NCBI GenBank assembly: GCA_043802345.1
Contig: JAZDLC010000385.1
Span: forward strand, 1-6,057
Reading direction: 5' to 3'
DNA length: 6,057 nt
Origin: JAZDLC01 sp043802345
GTDB taxonomy: Bacteria > Planctomycetota > B15-G4 > JADJEK01
Part shown: piece by piece, positions 1-6,057 of the stretch
How the letters are laid out: each line of letters opens with the position of its first letter
Position numbering within the stretch: the stretch's first letter is position 1
Position numbers and translations under genes: made by a program
Notes under the pieces: model-generated
What the model was told of the DNA's origin: nothing
The model's database searches: none
Seen by the model: the letters and a program-made list of their open reading frames with translations, nothing else

Positions 1-7
1 AGACCAT
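1..7 (-). CDS. Possible start of next operon gene (partial, cut by window edge)
   Basis: An ATG on the minus strand at 7-5 is followed by GTC and then the window edge, so only Met-Val can be read. A purine-rich AAGGGAG ends 8 bases upstream, which is a good ribosome-binding position. It follows the TAG of the exported-protein gene by 24 bases, a spacing consistent with the same operon. With two codons visible, neither the product nor the reality of the gene can be judged. The call rests only on the ribosome-binding site and spacing. Confidence 0.35.
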
Positions 8-31
8 GACTCTGTCTCCCTTATCTTGCCG

Positions 32-1516
32 CTAGAAGCGCAGGGCCCGCTTCTCGGACCTGGATTGGAAAGGCCCGAGGACGTACTTGCAGACGATGAA
101 ATAGTCGGTGTCGAGTTCGGGGTCACCCCATGTGACCGAACAGGAGAAGCCTCAGCCGTACTCGAAGGAGCCGGACTTCGCCTTTTCGCCGGTGGCCTTG
201 ACGATCGTGTACTTCGGTTCGAGGGGCCGCGTCGTGTTCTCCTGCGACAGTTCGACGGCTCGGGGCGTGCCGGAGAGCAGGGCCAGGGCGCTCACGGATT
301 CCCTGCCCTGCCCCTCGATCTCGAATCCGATGCGCACGCCGCGCTCGCGGTTCTCCCGGTATCTCTTGATGGAATTGTCGGCCACGGTGGCGTAGTAGGT
401 GAACGGTTCGCCGAACTGCAGAGTCTCCTCCGCCTGGCCCTCGGCAAGCGTGACCCGCGGCGAAACACTGGTGCCGTTGGCGCCCAGCAGCCAGAGGTCT
501 CCGTCCGCGCCCGTCCTAAGGAGCTGGTAGTTCAGCAGGCGGAACGACCCAGCCGGGATGCGGGCGACCGTCCCCGGGCGGAACATCATCACGCAGTGCT
601 CTGATTTCTCGTTCTGCAGCAGCATCCGCTCCGGCGCCTGGGCGAGCTTCAGCGGCAGCCGTCCCGCGATGACGGGCGTGAGCGTGAGCGTGTCGGCGAA
701 GGTGTCGATCGCGACCTCGAACAGGGACTCCCCGATGAGCAGGTGGTCGCCGAGGAGAAACTCGTCGTCGCGCGAGGGGCGATCCCCCTGCATGAGGCAG
801 AAGCTGTCACCCCGGGCGTAGAACTCGCGGCGTCCGGACGACAGGAGCGCGTACGAGTTGACGCTGGCGGAGTCGGCGAAGCTGCCGTCGCAGTTCCGGT
901 CCCCGAGCACCACGCTATACGTCTCGCCCGCGAGGTCGAAGAAGCCGGCGTAGGCGCAGCGGCTCCTCACGCGAAAGGAGACCTGCCGGGACAGCCTGTC
1001 TTCCGCCTGCGCGAGATCAGGGTCCTTCAGGCTGCTACCGCTCAGCAAGAACTCGAGGGTGTACGGGAAAACGCAGCCGTTTCGCTCGAACAGGATGTCG
1101 GGATGGGTCGCGAACGAGACGGTGCAGTAGTCGTCGTCCCGGGAGAAGGTCGCCTTGCCGTCGAGGACCGGGTCGTCGGTCAGGTCGCGGTTGTGGTTGC
1201 GGTCGAAGAAGATCCGGTTGGGGAACCGGTCGTTCTCTGCTTGCACGTCGACGGCCACTTTGAACTCGGTCTCGCCGAGCCGCACCGACCCGAAGAGCGG
1301 GCGCCGGCCCGTGAATGCCGGCAGGGTGAACTCACCTTCGAGAGGCTCCGCCCCGAGCCCCGTGTAGGCCGAGCCGTTGGGCCAGTACTCCGATGCGTCC
1401 ATCCGGTCCGGCTGCCTCTGGAATTCGAGCGGGACCACGAGCGTCTGCGCCGGCGACGCGCCGGAGAGGAGCAGCGGCAACGCGAGGGCCAGGGGGAAGA
1501 ATGTCCTGCGGAGCAT
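32..1516 (-). CDS. Exported protein of unknown function, candidate selenoprotein (Sec455 at in-frame TGA 152-154)
   Basis: I do not recognise a named family. The ATG at 1516 has a strong ribosome-binding site (AAGGGAGG, 7-base spacing). Residues 1-24 form a Sec-type signal peptide: basic MLRR, a hydrophobic core to about residue 18, then SPAQ, with cleavage likely near 24. There is no lipobox, so the protein is probably periplasmic or secreted. The mature part is beta-rich with a recurring module (about 74-115, 190-215 and 256-280) built around LGET/GESLF strands. Two modules carry acidic EF-hand-like loops, D105-x-N-x-N-x-D111 and D206-x-N-x-D-G211, suggesting metal binding. Read to the TGA it has 454 residues and ends FEYG. 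Read through, it gains Sec455-GFSC and ends after residue 494 at TAG 32-34. The extra 39 codons are coding-like: 32 of 39 end in G or C, and they encode Cys459, Trp463 and Cys476. A hairpin lies just downstream of the TGA. It is 45 bases downstream of the polyferredoxin gene and in the selA-selB operon. Alternatives are a true stop at 152, or a base change or sequencing error in a Cys, Trp or Gly codon. The gene itself is near certain; the Sec reading is moderately supported. Confidence 0.72.
115..141 (-). promoter_or_regulatory. Candidate bacterial SECIS hairpin downstream of TGA 152-154
   Basis: On the coding strand, ten bases separate the TGA from a hairpin. It has an outer GTTC/GAAC stem (141-138 with 118-115), a two-base CC bulge (120-119), an inner perfect GGTCAC/GTGACC stem (137-132 with 126-121) and a five-base ATGGG loop (131-127). 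The loop starts 20 bases after the TGA, inside the spacing known for bacterial SECIS elements. A side bulge is also a known feature of the E. coli fdhF element, although there it is a U. One mismatch with the usual rule is that the first two loop bases are A and U, not including a G. An alternative fold, GGGG-TGA-CCCC, would put a G second in the loop. No U-run follows, so it is not an intrinsic terminator. Confidence 0.5.
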
Positions 1517-1561
1517 GAGTCAGCCTCCCTTCCGGAGCGAAAGAGCCAGGATACCACTCCG

Positions 1562-2361
1562 TCAGGGCGCCCGCCCCTGGAGCCTGGCGCGCTTGTCCAG
1601 TTTTTTTCCGGGACAGACCGGCTGGCAGTCGTGGCAGACGATGCAATCGAGGGCGCGGTTGGCGCCGATCCCTTCGGGGAGCCTGCGCGAGGGAAGACGT
1701 TCGTGGGGCAGGCGTCGTCGCACTTCTCGCACTCGACGCATTCCGACTTCGCGGGCCGTACGACCCAGAAGCTGACGAAGTTGAACGGCGCGAGGAACGC
1801 ACCGATCGGACAGAAGAGCTTGCAGAACCCCCTGCTCACGAAGAGGGCGACGAGCAAAACCAGCGCCAGCACGGAGAACTTCACCAGGGTCGCGGTGGTG
1901 ACGGCCGCGCCGCCGATCAGGTTCGGCAGGGTGACCTGCAACGCCGACGCCGGACAGACCCGGCAGAACGAGAAGAGCGTCTCCTCCCCGAAGCAGTACG
2001 GGAGCAGGAAGACCATCAACAGTAGCACCAGATACTTCAGGTAGGAGGCCCAGGCCGGCAGAGTGAACTTCCTGGTCGGGATCTTGTTGAGGAGGTCCTG
2101 GAGAAAGCCGAAGGGGCAGACCCAGCCGCAGAGCAGCCGCCCGATCAGCACGCCGAGGAGCAGGACCGTGCCGAGCGCGAAGTACGGAAACAGGTGGTAT
2201 CCGGAGTAGTGGACGAAGATCCCGACCGGGCAGGCGAACCAGGCGAGCACGCAGGAATGGCAGCTCAGCACCGGGTTGCAGAGCCACTTGAATTCAGGCC
2301 CCCACGAACTGTGCAGCAGGAGGAGCGAAAGGCTCTGGATGGCGCTGCGGATCCGCATCAC
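1562..2361 (-). CDS. NapH/NosR-like membrane polyferredoxin, 4Fe-4S binding, with apparent frameshift
   Basis: An integral membrane iron-sulfur protein, probably carrying electrons across or along the cytoplasmic membrane. The GTG at 2361 overlaps the selB stop as GTGA, with AGGAAG 8 bases upstream; the adjacent ATG at 2358 is an alternative start. Hydrophobic segments lie near 31-54, 56-77, 107-122, 155-178 and 186-201. Cysteine motifs include C28-x5-C34-x2-C37-x6-C44-P, C78-x3-C82-P, C133-x2-C136-P and C180-x3-C184-P, typical of the Fer4_5 type in NapH/NosR-like proteins. A first ferredoxin motif is C208-x2-C-x2-C-x3-C218-P. The second, CIVCHDCQPVCP, is encoded in the -1 frame, so the gene is broken between about 1660 and 1695. 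Restoring one base, for example a fifth C in the C-run at 1676-1679, joins the frames into 266 residues with the second motif at C240-C250, ending at TGA 1562-1564. The 800-base span is one short of a multiple of three. A sequencing or assembly error is the simplest cause; a real mutation is possible. The partner is unknown; the neighbouring exported protein is an obvious candidate. Confidence 0.82.
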
Positions 2362-4346
2362 AGCATCAGCTTCCTGAAGTCGGGGGAAAGCCGGCGGTCA
2401 TTCCCCGAGCGGGTGGTCACGCCCCGCGCGTCGAGGAAATCGAGAATGGCGAGCGCGTACTTGCGGGTGGAACCGATCAGGAGCTTGAAGTCGGCGGAGT
2501 CGAGCACGCCTTTCTCCTCGACGGCCGCGATCACCTTCCCCTGCGCCTCTCTCAGCCAGGAGCGGCTCAGGACCACGTTCTTGCCGAGGCGGTAGAGATC
2601 CCCCCGGGCGCAGAGGTAGTCGAGGAGGCGGTCGGTGTTCTCTTGCGGGGCACGGAGTCTCTCCGGAAGTTCGTCGGGACGGGGGGAGCGGAAGCCCTGC
2701 TCCTCGTAGAGCGCGAGCAGCCGCTCCTTCAGTGCCCGGTCCTCTGGCCCGAGGTCGTCGGCGGCGGTCTCGAGCGCGACCTTCTCGCCGCGCCGCGAGA
2801 TCAGCCCTTCCTGCTCGAGCTCCTCCTGGATCCGGTTCCAGAGAGGTGCGGGCCAGTCGGTGCCGCGGCGCAGGTCGGCGACCGTCAGGCTCAGGGTCTC
2901 CTGACGGGCGGCGAGTTCCCGGATGCGGTCCCGGGTCTCGGCCAGGCAGGCGCGGTAACTCTCGGCATGAATGAAATGGTCCGGGGCGGGCTTCAGGACC
3001 CGCGAGGACTCCACCAGCCTGGCGAGGTGGCCTTCGGTCAGGTCTCGCGGCAGCAGCGTTCCCCACGCGATCTCCTGGAGCGGAGCGCCCGCAGGTCGCG
3101 CGCTCAGCAGGAAGAACTCGATCTCTTTCTCTTCCCTCAAAGGACCTGCCGGTCCGGCAGTGGCGAAGAAGTCCAGGAAGGTCCGGAGCTGCTCCGTGGA
3201 CCTCTTCTTCTGGATTCTGCGCGCTCCCTCGAACATGCCGATGATCTCGCCGCCGGCCACGGTCGTCGCGGGCGAGAGACGCCGGAGGATGAACTTGTCG
3301 TGTAGCGCCGCCGCGACCTTTCCCTGCAGGACGACGGTCGCCAGGCCGGACTGCCCCGCCTCCAGCGTCTTCCCTTCGAGGAGGTAGAGCTTGGCGCTCT
3401 CCTCGCTCGTCCCGGTATGGAACTTCACCTCCTCCGCGTTCTTGAGCGCGCGAGAGAGGCCCGGAATGGCCTTCAAAAAGAGGTGGAACGACTGGTGGGC
3501 GCGCAGGTATCCCGGTCGGCAGATGACCTGGCCGCGCTCCGGAGGAGTCTTGCCGAACTCCGGAACGTTGATGGCGAGACACTGCCCGAAGCCGCCCTCC
3601 GACGCATCTCTCAGGAAACGCTGCAGGGAGCGGACCTTCCCCTTCCGGTGGCCCGGGACCAGTTCGACCTGCTGGCCGACCGCGATGGTCCCGTCGACCG
3701 GAATGCCCGTGACGACGTTGCCATGCCCCTCGCTCACGAACGAATTCAGGACCGGCATCCGGAAGACGCCGTTCGAGCGCCGCTTCTTCAGGCCGTGGAC
3801 CTCCGCGACGAGCGTTTCGTAAAACGCGGAGAAGCCGTCGAAGGTCTCCGACGAGACCGGGCAGATCTTCGCGCCCTGCATGAAGGTCCCCTCGAAGAAC
3901 TCCTCGACCTGCCCCGTGACCTCCTGGACGCGTTCCGCGGCAACCCGGTCGATCTTGGTGAGAGCCACCATGCCGTGGCGGACGCCGAGAATCTCCAGGA
4001 TGCGGAAGTGCTCCACCGTCTGGGGCATGATGCCGTCGTCCGCCGCGATCACCATCACCACCATGTCGATCCCGGAGACTCCAGCGACCATGTTCCGGAC
4101 GAACTTCTCGTGCCCCGGAACATCGACGATTCCGACGTACACGTCGCCACTCAGGACGCAGGGCGCGAACCCGAGTTCAATGGTCAACTTCCGCTCCTGC
4201 TCCTCCTTCAGGCGGTCGGTGTTGCACCCGGTCAAGAGCTTCACCAGGCTGGTCTTGCCATGATCGACATGACCCGCCGTGCAGATCATCATGAGCAGAT
4301 CGGGGTCCATCCGCGGGCGCAGCAGTCCCGGAAAGCGGCCCTTCAT
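2358..4346 (-). CDS. selB: Selenocysteine-specific translation elongation factor SelB
   Basis: SelB is a cytoplasmic GTPase that brings Sec-tRNA-Sec to the ribosome at UGA codons followed by a SECIS hairpin. The 662-residue product has an EF-Tu-like GTPase domain (about 20-190) with G1 GHVDHGKT (25-32), G3 DVPGH (75-79) and TKID (130-133). Beta-barrel domains II and III follow to about 385. The rest, about 400-662, is the SelB-type winged-helix region that in this family binds SECIS RNA. Length is slightly above E. coli SelB (about 614). Conserved starts of this family sit close to MICTAGHVDHG, so the ATG used here adds about 19 residues. I keep it because it overlaps the upstream short ORF as ATGA and has GGGGAAGG just upstream (tight spacing); ATGs at residues 13, 19 and 20 lack a visible ribosome-binding site. 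Its stop overlaps the polyferredoxin start as GTGA, indicating coupling. No motif is missing, so it should be functional. Confidence 0.97.
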   Translation of the reverse strand: MKGRFPGLLRPRMDPDLLMMICTAGHVDHGKTSLVKLLTGCNTDRLKEEQERKLTIELGFAPCVLSGDVYVGIVDVPGHEKFVRNMVAGVSGIDMVVMVIAADDGIMPQTVEHFRILEILGVRHGMVALTKIDRVAAERVQEVTGQVEEFFEGTFMQGAKICPVSSETFDGFSAFYETLVAEVHGLKKRRSNGVFRMPVLNSFVSEGHGNVVTGIPVDGTIAVGQQVELVPGHRKGKVRSLQRFLRDASEGGFGQCLAINVPEFGKTPPERGQVICRPGYLRAHQSFHLFLKAIPGLSRALKNAEEVKFHTGTSEESAKLYLLEGKTLEAGQSGLATVVLQGKVAAALHDKFILRRLSPATTVAGGEIIGMFEGARRIQKKRSTEQLRTFLDFFATAGPAGPLREEKEIEFFLLSARPAGAPLQEIAWGTLLPRDLTEGHLARLVESSRVLKPAPDHFIHAESYRACLAETRDRIRELAARQETLSLTVADLRRGTDWPAPLWNRIQEELEQEGLISRRGEKVALETAADDLGPEDRALKERLLALYEEQGFRSPRPDELPERLRAPQENTDRLLDYLCARGDLYRLGKNVVLSRSWLREAQGKVIAAVEEKGVLDSADFKLLIGSTRKYALAILDFLDARGVTTRSGNDRRLSPDFRKLML

Positions 4347-4453
4347 CGGCCTTCCCCGGTGCCCGCGGATCCCTCCGGCGGGAGGCTCGAGAATACCTCG
4401 CCGGAGAGCTTGCGGTAGAACATCATCGCCTCCATCACCCGGTCCGCGATCAC
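4343..4453 (-). CDS. Short ORF between selA and selB, 36 codons, unknown
   Basis: A 36-codon frame begins at a GTG (4453-4451) that overlaps the selA stop as GTGA and ends at a TGA (4345-4343) that overlaps the selB ATG as ATGA. It fills the whole intercistronic space. The predicted peptide begins VIADRVMEAMMFYRKLSGEV and ends in a Gly/Ser/Glu-rich tail, with an amphipathic first half and no signal peptide. GGAGG lies five bases before an internal ATG at 4423, so translation could start there and give 26 residues. I do not recognise the peptide. It may be a genuine small protein, or a coupling ORF whose translation carries ribosomes from selA into selB. It could also be chance in a GC-rich spacer, but exact overlaps at both ends argue somewhat against that. 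Confidence 0.45.
   Translation of the reverse strand: MIADRVMEAMMFYRKLSGEVFSSLPPEGSAGTGEGR
4373..4406 (-). other. Strong hairpin in the selA-selB intercistronic region
   Basis: On the coding strand CTCCGGCG (4406-4399) pairs perfectly with CGCCGGAG (4380-4373), 8 bp. Three further pairs (AGG with CCT) form across a two-base CC bulge, leaving a ten-base loop. It ends 26 bases before the selB start and lies inside the short ORF. It could modulate selB translation or mRNA processing, or be bound by SelB. E. coli is known to have a SECIS-like element in the selAB leader, but here the location differs and the role is inference. No U-run follows, so it is not an intrinsic terminator. Confidence 0.45.
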
Positions 4454-5934
4454 GCCCCGGAAGGGGCGATGCGCCGCAGCGCCGCGTGGATCTCCGCGGC
4501 GTCTCCCTCGAGCAGCGTCCTCATGTCGATGATGATCTCCCCATCGCTGATCCTGGCGATGATGGGGGGCTCGTTCTTGCGCAGCAGGTGGCTGAGGCGG
4601 TCCGGCGAGTGGGCCTTGCTGCTGACCGCGAGCACGAAGGTCTCGATCGGCGTGACCGGCATGGCGCCGCCGCCGGCTGCGCTCTCGTCCCGCCTCACCT
4701 CGGTCGCGAGGGGAAGACGGTCGGCGTCGATCCGATCTTTCAGCCGCCTGGCTCGTTCCTCGAGCGCTTCTTTGGTCGCCGCGAGCATGCTGAGGGTCGG
4801 GTGGTTCTCGACCAGGGTCTCCTCGTCGAGGAAGAGCCGCAGGGTCTGCTCGAGCGCCAGGTCCGTCAGCTTGCAGACCCGCATCATGCGGGTGAGCGGG
4901 TGCTGCTTGATCTTCGCGACCAGTTCCTGCTTGCCGACGATGATGCCGGCCTGGGGGCCGCCGATCAGCTTGTCACCGCTGAAGCACGCGAGATCCGCCC
5001 CGGCGGCGATGCTCTCCTGCACGGTGCATTCCTGCGGCAGGTGGAACCGCTTCATGTCGACCAGCGCGCCGCATCCCAGATCATCGATGACGAGGAGCGG
5101 TTGTTCGCGCTTCTGCTTGAGCGAGACCAGGTCGCCGATCGGCACCTCCTTGGTGAAGCCCATGACCCGGTAGTTGCTTGGATTGGCCCGGAAAATGGCA
5201 CCGGTTCTCTCGTTGAGGGCCTGCTCGTAGTCCCGCAGGTGGGTCCGGTTGGTCGTGCCGACGAGCACGAGTTCGGCGCCGCTCTGGCGGATGCAGTCGG
5301 GAAGGCGGAAAGAGCCTCCGATCTCGATCAACTGCCCGATGGAGACGAGGACCTCGCGCCCCTGGCACAGGGCCGCCAGGATGAGGTAGGTGGCGGCGGC
5401 GTTGTTGTTCACCACCAGGGCCGCCTCCGCGCCCGCCAGTTCGCAAAGCAACCCCTCCACGTGACTGTACCGGAAACCCCTCTTCCCGCTCTCCAGGTCG
5501 AGTTCCAGGTTCGAATACCCCCTGGCCACGGCCGAAACCGCCTCCAGCGCCTCCCGAGCAAGCGGCGCCCTTCCCAGGTTCGTGTGCAGCACCACCCCGG
5601 TCGCGTTGACCACGGGCCGCAGGCTGCCGCGGACCTGCTTCGAGGCTTCGATCAAAACCGAACGCTCCAGTTGATCCGCCGGGTCCACCCGGTTCCGCTC
5701 CCCCCCGAGGATCCCCAGCCGCTGCCGGTCCAGAACCAGCTGGACCGCCCTCCGGACCGCCCAGCGGGGCACGCCCCCCTCCGCCAGAACCCGCGCCACC
5801 CCCGGCAGGTTCAGGACCTCGTGGACGGCGGGAAGCTCCTGAAGCAACCGGTTTCGGCCGTTCCGATCCCCTTGCACGCTCGTCCCCTGTTCTGGTTTCT
5901 GGAAAGGTGTCGCGCCGGAGCACCCGGGGTTCAT
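4450..5934 (-). CDS. selA: L-seryl-tRNA(Sec) selenium transferase (selenocysteine synthase) SelA
   Basis: SelA is a cytoplasmic PLP enzyme that converts Ser-tRNA-Sec to Sec-tRNA-Sec using selenophosphate. The 494-residue product matches the family along its length. It has the N-terminal tRNA-binding region (about 30-100), NATGVVLHTNLGRAPL (110-125), EAALVVNNNAAA (170-181), VGTTNRTH (225-232), the PLP-ring aspartate in VIDDLGCG (D284/D285) and the PLP lysine K322 in FSGDKLIGGPQAG. The C-terminal small domain ends near RISDGEIIIDMR. E. coli SelA has 463 residues. The ATG at 5934 has only TGAGG at 10-base spacing. A GTG at 5877 (codon 20) has AGGGGA five bases upstream and would give 475 residues, so the start is uncertain. 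The stop overlaps the short ORF as GTGA. All key residues are present, so it should be active. It needs selC and selD, which are not in this window. Confidence 0.97.
   Translation of the reverse strand: MNPGCSGATPFQKPEQGTSVQGDRNGRNRLLQELPAVHEVLNLPGVARVLAEGGVPRWAVRRAVQLVLDRQRLGILGGERNRVDPADQLERSVLIEASKQVRGSLRPVVNATGVVLHTNLGRAPLAREALEAVSAVARGYSNLELDLESGKRGFRYSHVEGLLCELAGAEAALVVNNNAAATYLILAALCQGREVLVSIGQLIEIGGSFRLPDCIRQSGAELVLVGTTNRTHLRDYEQALNERTGAIFRANPSNYRVMGFTKEVPIGDLVSLKQKREQPLLVIDDLGCGALVDMKRFHLPQECTVQESIAAGADLACFSGDKLIGGPQAGIIVGKQELVAKIKQHPLTRMMRVCKLTDLALEQTLRLFLDEETLVENHPTLSMLAATKEALEERARRLKDRIDADRLPLATEVRRDESAAGGGAMPVTPIETFVLAVSSKAHSPDRLSHLLRKNEPPIIARISDGEIIIDMRTLLEGDAAEIHAALRRIAPSGA
4453..4468 (-). 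other. Small GC hairpin at the selA stop
   Basis: CGCCCC and GGGGCG pair as a 6-bp stem around a UUCC loop over the last codons of selA. The stem's 3' end includes the G of the GTG that starts the short ORF. Such a hairpin could hide that start until selA-translating ribosomes open it. Short GC stems are frequent in DNA this GC-rich, so the functional claim is weak. Confidence 0.25.
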
Positions 5935-6033
5935 CTTAAATGAGCCTCAGCCAAATCACAAATGTTGCTATTTCAGGAGGCGGTGTCTAGAATGGGTGAC
6001 GTGGGCCATACCTCAAAGAGTCGAAAAATCAAT

Positions 6034-6046
6034 AAGTTCTGAACTT
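6034..6046. repeat. 13-bp palindrome upstream of selA
   Basis: AAGTTC-T-GAACTT is a perfect inverted repeat with 6-base arms and a one-base centre. It lies about 100 bases before the selA start in the AT-richer leader. It is symmetrical enough to be an operator for a dimeric regulator, but no second copy is visible and no regulator is encoded nearby. It could be chance. Confidence 0.3.
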
Positions 6047-6057
6047 TCTTTCAACCG

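Noticed and set aside
115..141. Hairpin after TGA 152-154 as an intrinsic terminator of the operon
   Set aside because: No U-tract follows it, the frame stays open and coding-like through it, and a ribosome-binding site and ATG follow at the window edge.
1601..1607. A7 run (coding strand) near the polyferredoxin end as a programmed -1 slippery site
   Set aside because: It lies downstream of the second iron-sulfur motif, so it cannot explain the frame change, and the frames it would lead into show no conserved features.
1180..1680. Reading the polyferredoxin straight on in its first frame to 1180 as a 393-residue protein
   Set aside because: The tail after residue 227 is Ser/Arg-rich nonsense, overlaps the next gene and loses the second iron-sulfur motif, which is intact in the neighbouring frame.
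26..2044. Plus-strand frames at 26-604 and 743-2044
   Set aside because: They run opposite the exported-protein and polyferredoxin genes, whose motifs, signal peptide and ribosome-binding sites fix the coding strand as minus.
2398..5943. Long open frames antisense or out of frame with selA and selB, such as plus 3417-4418, plus 4279-5943 and minus 2398-3582
   Set aside because: They overlap strongly recognised genes, have Arg/Pro/Gly-rich low-complexity translations and no family motifs. They are typical shadows in GC-rich DNA.
6005..6032. Promoter for selA: TTGATT, 16 bases, TATGGC on the minus strand
   Set aside because: Only 4/6 and 3/6 matches to the sigma-70 consensus; too weak to list as a feature.
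5935..6057. tRNA-Sec (selC) upstream of selA
   Set aside because: No cloverleaf, CCA end or long variable arm is recognisable in either strand of this leader.

Overview
The window is a high-GC bacterial segment carrying one compact, unidirectional gene cluster on the minus strand. In transcription order it reads selA (selenocysteine synthase), a very short ORF, selB (selenocysteine-specific elongation factor), a membrane polyferredoxin, and an exported protein of unknown function. The first bases of a possible next gene are cut by the window's left edge. The genes overlap by 3-4 bases or lie less than 50 bases apart, so they look like one transcription unit with translational coupling. The sequence does not fix the lineage. 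GC-rich codon use and a signal-peptide-bearing product fit a high-GC, probably Gram-negative, bacterium, possibly a metagenome assembly.

Right part (4343-5934): selA and selB are unmistakable, so the cell should insert selenocysteine. Between them, a 36-codon frame shares GTGA with the selA stop and ATGA with the selB start. It also contains strong potential RNA hairpins. Neither selC (tRNA-Sec) nor selD lies in the window.

Middle (1562-2361): a NapH/NosR-like integral membrane protein with CxxxCP motifs and two C-terminal [4Fe-4S] motifs. The second iron-sulfur motif sits in another reading frame from the first. One base appears to be missing, most simply from a run of four C (coding strand) at 1676-1679.

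Left part (32-1516): an exported protein with repeated beta-type modules and EF-hand-like acidic loops. A naive reading ends at a TGA at 152-154. The same frame then continues for 39 GC3-rich, protein-like codons to a TAG. A stable hairpin starts ten bases after the TGA, at the position expected of a bacterial SECIS element. Because selA and selB are in the same operon, I propose that this gene encodes a selenoprotein (Sec455, with Cys459 four residues on) that standard annotation would truncate.

Working model (inference): the operon carries both the Sec-insertion machinery and one of its clients. The membrane polyferredoxin may exchange electrons with the exported Sec protein. The 123 bases upstream of selA hold a short palindrome and at best a weak promoter.
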